A stretch of DNA of 61,512 nt from Oscillospiraceae bacterium. GTDB taxonomy: Bacteria; Bacillota; Clostridia; Oscillospirales; Ruminococcaceae. This document shows, in pieces, positions 16,285 through 24,615 of this stretch. Both the position numbers and the translations under genes were made by a program. Location: positions 1-61,512 of the forward strand of contig JAFXBK010000014.1 in the NCBI GenBank assembly GCA_017521825.1. The letters are read 5' to 3'. Positions within the stretch are counted from its first letter, which is position 1; each line of letters begins with the position of its first letter. A model generated the notes under the pieces. It was given only the letters and a program-made list of their open reading frames with translations. It did not search any database and was not told the DNA's origin.

Positions 16285-17433
16285 ATGCTTTATTTTGATA
16301 ACGCCGCAACAACTTTTCCAAAGCCGGCTTCGGTAAGAAAAGCGGTCGAGGAAGCATTTTATTGCTTTGGCGCAAACCCGGGAAGAAGCGGCCACAAAAT
16401 GGGAATGGAAACCGCAAAAAAGGTTTTTGAAGCAAGAAAAAAGGCGGCGGATTTTTTCGGGCTTTCCGAAAGCGAAAACCTTGTTTTTACCAAAAACTGT
16501 ACCGAAGCTCTTAACATCGTGCTCATGAGCATCGGTTCGGAAGGCGGACATTTTATAATTTCCGACCTTGAGCATAATTCGGTGCTCAGACCGCTTTTTG
16601 AACTTAAAAAGCTTGGAAAAGCGGATTTTTCCGTTGCAGAAGTTTTTGAATCCGAACCGGAAAAAACGGTGGAATCCTTCAGGAAACTGATAAGAAGCGA
16701 CACAAAAATGATTGTTGCAACCGGTTCATCAAACGTTTTCGGAATAAAACTTCCGATAAAAATGCTTGCAAAGCTTGCACACGAAAACGGAATTCTTTTT
16801 TTGGCGGATATGGCGCAGACCGCCGGTTCCGAGCATATGGATATGGAAAAAACGGGTGTGGATTTTATATGCGCGCCCGGTCATAAGGGACTTTTGGGAC
16901 CCATGGGAACCGGGATCCTTGCGGCAAAAAGGCCGGAACTTTTAAAACCGCATCTTTTCGGCGGAACCGGAAGCTATTCGCTTCTTCCAAACCAGCCGGA
17001 AGACCTTCCGGAAATGCTCGAAAGCGGAACCCTTAACGTTCCGGGAATCTGCGGCCTTTTTGCGGGAATTGAAAAGGTTGTTTCGGAAGGCGAGGATAAA
17101 ATTTCCGAAAGGGAAATCGGCCTTGCACAAAAACTTTATTCCGAAATTTCGAAAATCAAAAACGCAACTCTTTTCACCGGTTTTCCGGAAAAGGAAACCC
17201 ACAGCGCCGTTGTTTCCTTCGTGCTCGGGGATCTTTCCGGGGAAAAAACCGCCGAAAAACTTTCGGAAAAAGGCGTGGCATCAAGGGGTGGATTCCATTG
17301 TTCCGCCCTTGCCCATCAAAAAATGAACACAGAAAAACGCGGAACCTGCCGTTTGAGCATCGGTCCTTTGAACACCGAGGAAGAGATTTTAAAACTAATC
17401 GGAATAATTCACGGAATTTCGAAAAATATTTAA
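16285..17433 (+). CDS. Class V aminotransferase / cysteine desulfurase-like protein
   Basis: 382 residues. PLP-dependent fold: starts MLYFDNAATTFPKP, PLP Lys201 in CAPGHKGLLGPMGTG, ADMAQTAG aspartate block, and a candidate catalytic Cys339 in RGGFHCSALAH. This matches the cysteine desulfurase-like group (TIGR01977 type) usually adjacent to DUF3343. The probable reaction is removal of sulfur from cysteine as a persulfide; selenocysteine lyase activity is the alternative. No scaffold protein or Fe-S genes are nearby, so it is not the main IscS/SufS by context. Confidence 0.88.
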   Translation: MLYFDNAATTFPKPASVRKAVEEAFYCFGANPGRSGHKMGMETAKKVFEARKKAADFFGLSESENLVFTKNCTEALNIVLMSIGSEGGHFIISDLEHNSVLRPLFELKKLGKADFSVAEVFESEPEKTVESFRKLIRSDTKMIVATGSSNVFGIKLPIKMLAKLAHENGILFLADMAQTAGSEHMDMEKTGVDFICAPGHKGLLGPMGTGILAAKRPELLKPHLFGGTGSYSLLPNQPEDLPEMLESGTLNVPGICGLFAGIEKVVSEGEDKISEREIGLAQKLYSEISKIKNATLFTGFPEKETHSAVVSFVLGDLSGEKTAEKLSEKGVASRGGFHCSALAHQKMNTEKRGTCRLSIGPLNTEEEILKLIGIIHGISKNI

Positions 17434-17525
17434 AAACGTTAACAAAATAATACTTGAAAATGCGTTCTCATGTGTTATTATTATATTAAGAAAATAATAG
17501 ATTTTTATATAGAAGAGGAAAAAAT

Positions 17526-18395
17526 ATGGGAGAACTGGCATTTTCTTGGGACAGCATTCTGAACCTTCTCAGAACATTCAGAATTTGGGATTTGTTTGAC
17601 ATTGTAATAATTGCCTACCTTTTATATACCGTGCTTATGTTTGCCTCAAACACAAGGGCGGGTCAGCTTATAAAGGGTATTTTTCTCCTTTTTTTGATGT
17701 ATATCGTTTCCGCAACGCTCGAACTTAAGAGCACCTCCTATCTTCTTGAGCAGGTGTTCAGTTTCGGTATTATTGCGATTGTTGTTGTTTTCCAGCCGGA
17801 ACTTCGCCACGCCCTCGAAAGCATGGGAAAATCAAGGATTTCGAACCTTACTTTTTTCAATTTCACAACGGAAAAAGTTGATGACGAAACCCTTATGAAA
17901 AACTGCATCGCAAAAATCGTGGATGGTGTTACCGAACTTTCCAAACACGATGTCGGCGCGCTTATTGTTTTTGAACGCGAAACAAAACTTGGCGAAATAA
18001 TTTCCACCGGAACCATTGTAAACGCGGAACCCAGCAAGGAAATTATCGGAAACATCTTTTTCCATAACGCACCGCTTCACGACGGCGCAACAATAATCCG
18101 CGGCGGAAGGGTTTATGCCGCGGGATGTTTCCTTCCACTTTCACAGAACTATGATATCAGCAATATGCTTGGAACAAGGCACAGAGCGGCTCTCGGAATA
18201 AGCGAAAACAGCGACGCAGTAGCCGTTGTTGTTTCTGAAGAAACCGGAAAAATTTCCATGGCGGTAAACGGCGAGCTTATGCGCGAAATTGACCCTGTTT
18301 ACCTTAAACGAAAACTCGAGGAATATATGATCCCCGAAAAAACCGAAACCGTTGTAAACAAATTCTTCGGAAAAGGGGGCGCTGAAGAAAAATGA
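17526..18395 (+). CDS. cdaA: Diadenylate cyclase CdaA
   Basis: 289 residues; makes cyclic di-AMP from two ATP. Three N-terminal membrane helices (residues about 15-80) are followed by the DAC domain with DGATIIRGGRV (Asp186) and GTRHRAALG (Arg218-His-Arg220), the catalytic motifs. Cyclic di-AMP controls potassium and osmolyte transport and wall homeostasis. The gene overlaps cdaR by four bases (ATGA). The frequent third gene glmM is absent here. Confidence 0.96.
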   Translation: MGELAFSWDSILNLLRTFRIWDLFDIVIIAYLLYTVLMFASNTRAGQLIKGIFLLFLMYIVSATLELKSTSYLLEQVFSFGIIAIVVVFQPELRHALESMGKSRISNLTFFNFTTEKVDDETLMKNCIAKIVDGVTELSKHDVGALIVFERETKLGEIISTGTIVNAEPSKEIIGNIFFHNAPLHDGATIIRGGRVYAAGCFLPLSQNYDISNMLGTRHRAALGISENSDAVAVVVSEETGKISMAVNGELMREIDPVYLKRKLEEYMIPEKTETVVNKFFGKGGAEEK

Positions 18396-19642
18396 ACTTT
18401 ATTTTTAAAGATAAAAGAATAACTTTTTTGCTTTCGCTTTTGCTCTCTTTCCTTCTTTGGCTTGTGGTATCTCTTGTTTTGCGACCCACCGGCGAAGTTG
18501 TTGTTCAGGGGGTTGGGGTAAACGTAAACGTCCAATCCGGAATTCTTGCGGAGCTTGGCCTTTCGGTAATCGAAGGCGGCGAAACCACCGCAAACGTTAC
18601 CATAACCGGTTCCCGTTCAGTAATCGGCGGCGTTTCCGCGGAAGATATTTCAATTTCTCCTTCGCTTTCCGGCGTTTCCGGTGCGGGAGTTTACGAGCTG
18701 GAACTTCGCGCTGTTAACAACAGCAGCAAGGATTTTGAGATTGTGAATGTCTCTCCATCAAAAATGGTTGTAAAATTTGATAAGTATGTTGATAAAACCG
18801 TTCCGCTCAGATATAACATAATCGGCGAATATAATATTCCGGATGAATATATCCAGGAGGAAATTTATACAAACCCCACCAAAATTGTTATAACCGGCCC
18901 GGAAATCGACCTTGCGGAAATAGAATACGCCTATGTTGACGTTGTCCTTTCCGGCGATTATGAGGAAACCATTGCCGCCGTCGGCGAAGTTTTCCTTGCG
19001 GATGAGGAAGGAAACTATATCACCTATAACAAGGACGAAATTACCCTTGATAACGAAACAGCGACGGTTTTCATTCCGGTTCATAAAACCGCAAACCTTT
19101 CGGTAAGCTTTGATTATACCAACGTTCCGGAATTTTTCGACCCCGCAAACCTTAATTACACAATTTCCGCAACGGATATCCTTGTTGAGGGCGAAGATAA
19201 TATCATTGATAAATACAGCGATATTTTCCTCGGATATGTTGATATAAGAAAACTTAATCTTGAAAATTCTTCCGTAAAATTTGATGTGGAACTTCCGGAG
19301 GGACTTACCTCACAAAGCTATGTGGAAGATATTTATCTTGATTTTGATTTTACGGATTACGTCGAAAGCACCTTTAACGTAACGCAGATAAATGTGGTCA
19401 ACGTTCCGAAAGAATATAAGGTAACTTCCAACACTTCCAAAGTTGCGGTAACTCTTGTGGGACCGGCGGAAGTTATAAATTCTCTTTCCGCAAAGGATAT
19501 TGTTGTCCAGCTCGATTTGAGCACCAGGGATATTATCCAGACCGGCCAGTATCGGATCCAGGCGGAAGTTTTCCTTCCCGGCGGAGAAAATGCTTGGGCA
19601 ACCGGAGTTTATTCAATTACAATAACCGTTAAAGAACAGTAA
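18392..19642 (+). CDS. cdaR: CdaR (YbbR-domain) regulator of CdaA
   Basis: 416 residues. One N-terminal signal anchor (about 12-32) and four YbbR repeats outside, with strands such as VNVNVQSGILAELGLSVIEGG, PLRYNIIGEYNIPDEY and DFDFTDYVESTFNVTQI. In Bacillus and Listeria CdaR modulates CdaA activity. Translationally coupled to cdaA. Ends at a strong terminator. Confidence 0.93.
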   Translation: MNFIFKDKRITFLLSLLLSFLLWLVVSLVLRPTGEVVVQGVGVNVNVQSGILAELGLSVIEGGETTANVTITGSRSVIGGVSAEDISISPSLSGVSGAGVYELELRAVNNSSKDFEIVNVSPSKMVVKFDKYVDKTVPLRYNIIGEYNIPDEYIQEEIYTNPTKIVITGPEIDLAEIEYAYVDVVLSGDYEETIAAVGEVFLADEEGNYITYNKDEITLDNETATVFIPVHKTANLSVSFDYTNVPEFFDPANLNYTISATDILVEGEDNIIDKYSDIFLGYVDIRKLNLENSSVKFDVELPEGLTSQSYVEDIYLDFDFTDYVESTFNVTQINVVNVPKEYKVTSNTSKVAVTLVGPAEVINSLSAKDIVVQLDLSTRDIIQTGQYRIQAEVFLPGGENAWATGVYSITITVKEQ

Positions 19643-19644
19643 AA

Positions 19645-19682
19645 AAATCAAAAAGGCTCATAAAAATGAGCCTTTTTGATTT
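19645..19682 (+). terminator. Intrinsic terminator after cdaA-cdaR
   Basis: Stem aaatcaaaaaggctca / tgagcctttttgattt with an A-rich loop; nearly perfect 16-bp stem. Confidence 0.88.
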
Positions 19683-19704
19683 TATCGAGATAAGGAGAAA
19701 CAAA

Positions 19705-21282
19705 ATGCCGATAATCGTTTCCGAAATAAAAATATCTCCCGGTGAACCAAAGGAAAAAGCTTTTGAAAAAGCTTTTTCCGTGCTCAAAATAAAAGCTTCG
19801 GAAGTGAATTCCGTTTCTGTTTCAAAAATTTCTGTTGACGCAAGGAAAAAGGACAGGGTTTCGCTTGTTTTTTCCGTTGCGGTTTCCTGCGAAAACGAAG
19901 AAAAAATTGCCGGAAGAGCAAAAGCGAAAAACGTTACTTTAAGAAAAATTGTACCGGCCGAAATTCCGGTGCTCAAAAAAGCCCCGGAAACAAGGCCGAT
20001 TATAATCGGCTTTGGACCTGCGGGTATGTTTGCGGGACTTTATCTTGCAAGGGCCGGCGCAAGGCCTCTTATTTTTGAAAGAGGCGCAAAAGTAGAGGAA
20101 AGAACCGCCGCGGTTGAAAACTATTGGAAGGGCGGCGTGCTCAACGAAAGAGCAAACGTCCAGTTCGGCGAAGGCGGCGCCGGAACTTTCAGCGACGGAA
20201 AGCTTACAACAAGAATAAATGACCCAAGATGCGATTTTATTATTGAAGAACTTCAAAAACACGGCGCGCCGGAAGAAATTCTGAGCAAATCAAAACCGCA
20301 TATAGGAACGGATATGCTCAGGGAAGTTGTAAAAAACATCCGTGAGGAAATAATTTCTCTTGGCGGAGAAATACGTTTTCTTACAAAAGTTGACGATATA
20401 GGCGTAAAAAACGGAAAAATCGTTTCCGTTTCCGCCGAAGGAATGGAATTTCCGGCGGAAAACGTTATTATTGCCGCGGGCCATTCCGCAAGAGATACCT
20501 TTTCAATGCTCAAAGAAAAAGGCGTGCTCATGGAAGCAAAACCTTTTTCCGTTGGAGTAAGGATTGAGCATCTCCAGTCGGACATAAACCGCGCCCAGTA
20601 TGGCGATTTTGCGGAAAATCCTGCCCTTTGGGCGGCGGAATATCAGCTTTCTTACCACGTTGGCGAACGTTGCGCTTATACTTTCTGTATGTGCCCCGGC
20701 GGATACGTTGTTCCTTCCGCAGACAGGGAAGATGCGGTGGTGACAAACGGAATGAGCTGTTTCGCAAGGGACGGAAAAAACGCTAACTCTGCTCTCGTTT
20801 GTTCCGTATCCGCGGAAGATTTCGGCGGCGACCCTTTTAAGGCAATGGCTTTTCAGCATGAAATTGAAAGAAAAGCTTTTGAAATGGGCGGCGGAACAAA
20901 AGCCCCTGCTCAAACCGTCGGAGCTTTTTTAAACGGCGGTGTTTCCCGGTTTGGAAAGGTTGAACCGAGCTACGCAAGAGGCGTTGAAGATAAAAACCTT
21001 GCGGAACTTTTCCCGGAAGAAATTACCTCGGTGCTCAAAACCGGACTTGTTGCGCTGGACAGAAAACTCCATGGCTTTGCGGATCCGGAAGCGGTGCTCA
21101 CCGGGCCGGAAACAAGAACAAGTTCCCCGGTGCGTATAGTCCGCAACAGCGAAACTCTTGAAGCAATCGGGGTGGAAGGACTTTATCCCTGCGCCGAAGG
21201 CGCCGGCTATGCCGGCGGAATTATGTCAGCGGCGGCGGACGGAATCCGCTGCGCGGAAAAGGTGCTCGAAAAATTGATGTAA
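19705..21282 (+). CDS. FAD-dependent dehydrogenase (COG2509-like)
   Basis: 525 residues. After a ~90-residue N-terminal domain comes the dinucleotide-binding loop IIIGFGPAGMFAGLYLARAG, then FGEGGAGTFSDGKL, a second FAD-binding ATG-like IIAAGHSARD and a C-terminal LYPCAEGAGYAGGIMSAAADG loop. This is the NAD(FAD)-utilising dehydrogenase family of uncertain substrate. Start ATG 19705 has AAGGAG upstream; a longer frame from 19666 would run through the terminator. Single gene with its own terminator. Confidence 0.9.
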   Translation: MPIIVSEIKISPGEPKEKAFEKAFSVLKIKASEVNSVSVSKISVDARKKDRVSLVFSVAVSCENEEKIAGRAKAKNVTLRKIVPAEIPVLKKAPETRPIIIGFGPAGMFAGLYLARAGARPLIFERGAKVEERTAAVENYWKGGVLNERANVQFGEGGAGTFSDGKLTTRINDPRCDFIIEELQKHGAPEEILSKSKPHIGTDMLREVVKNIREEIISLGGEIRFLTKVDDIGVKNGKIVSVSAEGMEFPAENVIIAAGHSARDTFSMLKEKGVLMEAKPFSVGVRIEHLQSDINRAQYGDFAENPALWAAEYQLSYHVGERCAYTFCMCPGGYVVPSADREDAVVTNGMSCFARDGKNANSALVCSVSAEDFGGDPFKAMAFQHEIERKAFEMGGGTKAPAQTVGAFLNGGVSRFGKVEPSYARGVEDKNLAELFPEEITSVLKTGLVALDRKLHGFADPEAVLTGPETRTSSPVRIVRNSETLEAIGVEGLYPCAEGAGYAGGIMSAAADGIRCAEKVLEKLM

Positions 21283-21289
21283 AAAAATA

Positions 21290-21326
21290 AAAAGCTCTTT
21301 TGCCGTTGGCAAAAGAGCTTTTTTTA
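21290..21326. terminator. Bidirectional intrinsic terminator
   Basis: Stem aaagctcttttgcc / ggcaaaagagcttt with T run; lies between convergent genes. Confidence 0.88.
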
Positions 21327-21623
21327 ATCTTTTTTCAAAAGTTTATTATATTTTCTTTCGACAAAAATAACATATATCAGCGAAGGAAGAGCCAGCAATA
21401 TAATCAAAATAAAAACTGTCCAGTAGCCGGGGTCATATTGCTTAAATGCAAAATAAAGAATAAGCCACGGAACACCAAGAAGAATATCGGCAATTCCAAG
21501 CTCTTTCATATAATCCCTCGTCCATTCGTGTCCTTTGAATTTTTCGGGGATATTCATTTTTCCGAAAAGACCGAAAATTCCGTAACCTATATTAAAAAGG
21601 CTCATGAAAAAAATAACTTCCAT
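21324..21623 (-). CDS. Small integral membrane protein
   Basis: 99 residues with three hydrophobic segments (about 2-18, 42-58, 66-85) and a basic C-terminus (ERKYNKLLKKD). The start ATG at 21621-21623 is chosen because AAGGAG precedes it; longer frame without site was discarded. No named family recognised; it is only 13 bp after the U32 peptidase stop and presumably co-transcribed with it. Confidence 0.72.
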   Translation of the reverse strand: MEVIFFMSLFNIGYGIFGLFGKMNIPEKFKGHEWTRDYMKELGIADILLGVPWLILYFAFKQYDPGYWTVFILIILLALPSLIYVIFVERKYNKLLKKD

Positions 21624-21636
21624 TAAAAAATCTCCT

Positions 21637-23670
21637 TTATAAAAGTTCCCTGAAATAAAGTCCGTTTGTTTTATCAAAATCAGCAGGAGCTTTATTTTTA
21701 AACATATTATAGATTTTTTCGCAGTTTTCCAAAGTTTCGGTGGTGAAATAGAGCGTCATAAAATCGATTCCGGAAAAATCCTTATCCGCAACGTAAAGCG
21801 GAACGCTGTTTAAAAGGGTGCCGAATTTTTTTTCAAAACAAAGATAGGTGAATTCCTTGCCCATTCGGTCTTTTATTTTTCCTTTTCCGGGGCAGTTTTT
21901 GCATCCGGAAGTTTTTTTTATGGGGCAGGCGCGCATCCGCATAAGCGGAAGATATCCGTAACCGAGGATTCCGCGTTTTATTTTACCGCCAAGGTGCTTT
22001 ATTTTCGGCGCGGAAAGTTCAAAGGAAAGGGTAGTATCTTCGACACCGAGCTTTTCATATTCCTCAAGAGCAAGGCCGTTGAGGATATTAAGTCCGTGTC
22101 CGCCGTGAACGGTAAAACCGCAATCCTTCGCAAGACGAAGGGTACAGATGTTTTCACAAATGGTGTGGCGAACGCCTTTTTTGTAAAGTGCAAAAAGTCT
22201 TTCCCGGATTTTTTCTTCATCAAAAGCGAAAACAAGGGCGGGAAGTTCCGCAAAAAGCTTTTCTCCGAATTTTTCAATTGCTTCAGGATGTTTTTCAATT
22301 TCGGAAAGGGGAAGGATAATGGCTTCCGCATCGTTTTCGAAAAGAACCTGGCCGAATTTTTCCGCACGGATTCGCAAAGCGGTTTTATCGGAAATGTGTT
22401 TTTCGGGTTTCGGAAGTTCAAAATCCATAACGGGATGGGGAACAGCCTTTTCGCGGATTTCAAGAAGATTTGAAAGAGCCTTGCGTCGCATTTCGTTAAG
22501 TTCGCCTGCGGCAATAACAGGTTCTCCCTCGGCGGAAAATTCAAGCTCATCAAGGTAGAACGGAGTTCCGCCGGTTTTGGAAAGATAACGCTCCGCAAGG
22601 GCTTTGTCTGTTGGAACGCGCATTGCTTTTTCACAGATTCCGCCGGTTACGGAAACGGTGTTTTCTCCGTCGGAAACTGTCAGAATCGAAGGTTCCGTTT
22701 CGGAAATGGAAAGTTCCATTTTAAGCGGAACAAGGTTCGCTTCATCTTTATAAAAATTCGCAAGGTTTTTAAGAACTTTATCCGCCGCGGTAACGTCATC
22801 GTGACTTCTGAAACCGAACATTTCCGGTGTGCGTTTTCCGGTAAGATAGCCGTCGGTAAAACCCTGGCGGGAGAAAACCGCCCGGAGAGATTCAACATCG
22901 GGCTTTTCCCCGGCAAGAGCGGCCCTGCAGGCCGTTACAGCCGCCGCAACATACTCCGGGCGTTTCATTCTTCCTTCGATTTTAAAAGAGCATACGCCGG
23001 CTCTGGAAAGCTCACGGATGTATTCGATGTGGGACATATCTTTAAGGGAAAGAGCATGGTCTTTTTCGCCGAAGCGGAAATCAAGGCGGCAGGGCTGAGC
23101 GCAAAGTCCGCGGTTTCCGCTTCTTCCGCCGAGGACGGAAGAAAGGTAACAACAGCCGGACATGCACATACAAAGCGCACCGTGAACAAAAGCCTCCAGC
23201 TCGATTTCGGTTCTGTCAGCGATATATTTTATTTCATCAAGGGAAAGTTCTCTCGAAAGAACGGCCCTTTTAAAGCCAAGACGTTCTGCCTCCAATGCAC
23301 CGGCAAGGTCGTGAATTGTCATCTGGGTGGAAGCATGCATTTCTATGGAAGGGCAGATTTCGCGAACAAGTTTTGCAACGGCAAGGTCCCGAACAATAAC
23401 GGCATCCGCCCCGGAAGCGGCAACGTTTTTAATTTCTTCGATAAGTGCAGGAATTTCCGAATCCATAACAAGGGTGTTTAAAACAACGTGAACCTTTACG
23501 TTCCTTGCGTGGCAATAGGAAACAATTTCCGGAAGTTCAAAATCTTCGAAGTTGGAAGCGTTTCGCCTTGCGTTAAAATTCTTTGCGCCGAGATAAACCG
23601 CGTTTGCGCCGGAACGCACCGCGGCAATAAGCTGTTCTTTTCCGCCAACGGGAGCAAGAATTTCGGTCAT
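21637..23670 (-). CDS. U32 family peptidase with DUF3656 domain
   Basis: About 677 residues. Begins ILAPVGGKEQLIAAVRSGANAVYLG, and the family signature is EAFVHGALCMCMSGCCYLSSVLGG followed by GNRGLCAQPCR, with several Cys that can hold a metal cluster. A DUF3656-like middle (about 280-390) and a second TIM-barrel half follow. Clostridial U32 proteins of this kind are annotated collagenase-like peptidases; related members act in RNA modification (hydroxylation of tRNA/rRNA), so the substrate is open. ATG 23670 is used; TTG 23676 lies closer to the AAGGAGG and is the alternative. Confidence 0.9.
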   Translation of the reverse strand: MTEILAPVGGKEQLIAAVRSGANAVYLGAKNFNARRNASNFEDFELPEIVSYCHARNVKVHVVLNTLVMDSEIPALIEEIKNVAASGADAVIVRDLAVAKLVREICPSIEMHASTQMTIHDLAGALEAERLGFKRAVLSRELSLDEIKYIADRTEIELEAFVHGALCMCMSGCCYLSSVLGGRSGNRGLCAQPCRLDFRFGEKDHALSLKDMSHIEYIRELSRAGVCSFKIEGRMKRPEYVAAAVTACRAALAGEKPDVESLRAVFSRQGFTDGYLTGKRTPEMFGFRSHDDVTAADKVLKNLANFYKDEANLVPLKMELSISETEPSILTVSDGENTVSVTGGICEKAMRVPTDKALAERYLSKTGGTPFYLDELEFSAEGEPVIAAGELNEMRRKALSNLLEIREKAVPHPVMDFELPKPEKHISDKTALRIRAEKFGQVLFENDAEAIILPLSEIEKHPEAIEKFGEKLFAELPALVFAFDEEKIRERLFALYKKGVRHTICENICTLRLAKDCGFTVHGGHGLNILNGLALEEYEKLGVEDTTLSFELSAPKIKHLGGKIKRGILGYGYLPLMRMRACPIKKTSGCKNCPGKGKIKDRMGKEFTYLCFEKKFGTLLNSVPLYVADKDFSGIDFMTLYFTTETLENCEKIYNMFKNKAPADFDKTNGLYFRELL

Positions 23671-23775
23671 TTTCAAAAAGCCTCCTTAAAACTCCGGATT
23701 TTTTATTATAATAACATAAAACAATGCCTGATAGCAAATATCTTTAAAAAAATATAAAAAATTTTTAAAAAACAC

Positions 23776-23804
23776 TTGATTTTTGTTTTTGTTTTTAGTA
23801 TAAT
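23776..23804 (+). promoter_or_regulatory. Promoter of tRNA-Ser
   Basis: TTGATT at 23776-23781, 17-bp T-rich spacer, TATAAT at 23799-23804, 41 bp before the tRNA. Confidence 0.75.
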
Positions 23805-23845
23805 AATCAAGCGCTGTGATAAACAGCAAGTTTTCTTGAGCATTT

Positions 23846-23937
23846 GGAGATGTCGCCTAGATGGTCGAGGGCGCACGACTGGAAATCGTGTAGGGGTCAG
23901 AAGCCTCTCAAGAGTTCGAATCTCTTCATCTCCGCCA
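23846..23937 (+). tRNA. tRNA-Ser (GGA anticodon), intact
   Basis: Acceptor arms ggagatg / catctcc, anticodon loop CTGGAAA (anticodon GGA), long class II variable arm, TTCGAAT T-loop, discriminator G and encoded CCA (23935-23937). The 3' part from 23877 on, with the terminator behind it, is duplicated exactly at 35185-35278, which makes this the left junction of a putative integrated island. Confidence 0.95.
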
Positions 23938-23970
23938 CAAAATCCCGGAACTTTGTTCCGGGATTTTTTT
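23877..23970 (+). repeat. Left 94-bp direct repeat (attachment-site-like)
   Basis: From the third position of the anticodon stem (gactggaaatcgtg) through the tRNA 3' end and its terminator. Identical base for base with 35185-35278; the two copies are 11,308 bp apart, start to start. The pair diverges immediately on both sides. Confidence 0.92.
23939..23970 (+). terminator. Terminator of tRNA-Ser
   Basis: Stem aaatcccggaac / gttccgggattt, then T run. The same structure is carried in the right repeat. Confidence 0.9.
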
Positions 23971-24005
23971 GTTATATGCGAAAAATTGCAATAAAAGATA
24001 TTGTT

Positions 24006-24066
24006 TTCGGTGAAGCGGCAAACACGTTTTCGTGTCCCCATATGAGCCGCACCGAAAGGTGCTTTT
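24006..24066 (+). other. Structured RNA-like element with alternative terminator
   Basis: An outer stem ttcggt/accgaa (24006-24011 with 24051-24056), a gcggc/gccgc stem and an inner acacg-TTTT-cgtgt hairpin can stack. The 3' strand can instead form gcacc-GAAA-ggtgc followed by TTTT, a small terminator. The two folds exclude each other, as in attenuators. No gene follows on the plus strand for 550 bp, so a free small RNA is also possible. I recognise no known riboswitch class. Confidence 0.4.
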
Positions 24067-24083
24067 GACGGAAAATATAATAA

Positions 24084-24121
24084 AAAAACGGCTCTTCCGA
24101 TTTTGGGAAGAGCTGTTTTTT
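24084..24121. terminator. Terminator of the HTH regulator
   Basis: Imperfect stem aacagctcttcc / ggaagagccgtt (one mismatch) read on the minus strand, T runs both sides. Confidence 0.8.
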
Positions 24122-24461
24122 ATTTGCCGGAAGAAACTGCTTCTATGTATTTGTTTACGATATCAGAAAGAATAAGAACATGGTTTTCGGAAAGAACGCT
24201 GATTTTTTCAAAAATAATTGTGGAATTTTTATTTTTATAGTTTCCGAAAAGAATTTCGTCGCTGCTTACCCTTAGTGCAATACAAAGACTTTTGAGTTTT
24301 TCAACAGATATTCCGACAACACCGCGTTCCAAATCTGAAATATATTGCGGTGAAACATCAATTTTTTCGGCAAGCTGTTCCTGAGTTAATTTGGCGTTTT
24401 CGCGAGCCTTTTTTACCTGCTCTCCTATTTTTATGTTTATTTCTTTCTTTTCACGTATCAT
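24120..24461 (-). CDS. XRE-family HTH regulator of pilus locus
   Basis: 113 residues. Helix-turn-helix at about 10-65: GEQVKKARENAKLTQEQLAEKI, DVSPQYISDLERG, then VSSDEILFG. The C-terminal 45 residues are a helical dimerisation/effector part. It is transcribed away from the pilus operon, with a 13-bp dyad and a perfect promoter in the gap, which supports control of both directions. Start at ATG 24461, directly behind GGGCGGTGAT, is preferred; ATG 24473 lacks a site. Whether it represses or activates is not visible. Confidence 0.85.
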   Translation of the reverse strand: MIREKKEINIKIGEQVKKARENAKLTQEQLAEKIDVSPQYISDLERGVVGISVEKLKSLCIALRVSSDEILFGNYKNKNSTIIFEKISVLSENHVLILSDIVNKYIEAVSSGK

Positions 24462-24477
24462 ATCACCGCCCATACAA

Positions 24478-24490
24478 TTAGTTTAACTAA
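24478..24490. promoter_or_regulatory. Operator-like inverted repeat
   Basis: ttagtt-T-aactaa, a 13-bp dyad just upstream of the HTH gene and 8 bp before the pilus -35 box. Confidence 0.5.
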
Positions 24491-24498
24491 AAGTATGG

Positions 24499-24528
24499 TT
24501 GACAAACACAATGCAATAGTATTATACT
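24499..24528 (+). promoter_or_regulatory. Predicted sigma-A promoter of the pilus operon
   Basis: TTGACA at 24499-24504, 18-bp spacer, TATACT at 24523-24528. A second inverted repeat (atagtatta at 24516-24524, taatactat at 24538-24546) overlaps the -10 box and start site and is a likely regulator site. Confidence 0.75.
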
Positions 24529-24615
24529 TAATAATAGTAATACTATTATCTTTATTTAATGCTTTTGCATTATTTTCAGTTAATGGTGTTTTTTTATTGT
24601 AAGGAGTTGAGCAGC

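Noticed and set aside
23706-24041. 111-residue minus-strand frame across the tRNA-Ser gene
   Set aside because: Runs through the tRNA; a common spurious call on the strand opposite tRNA-Ser.
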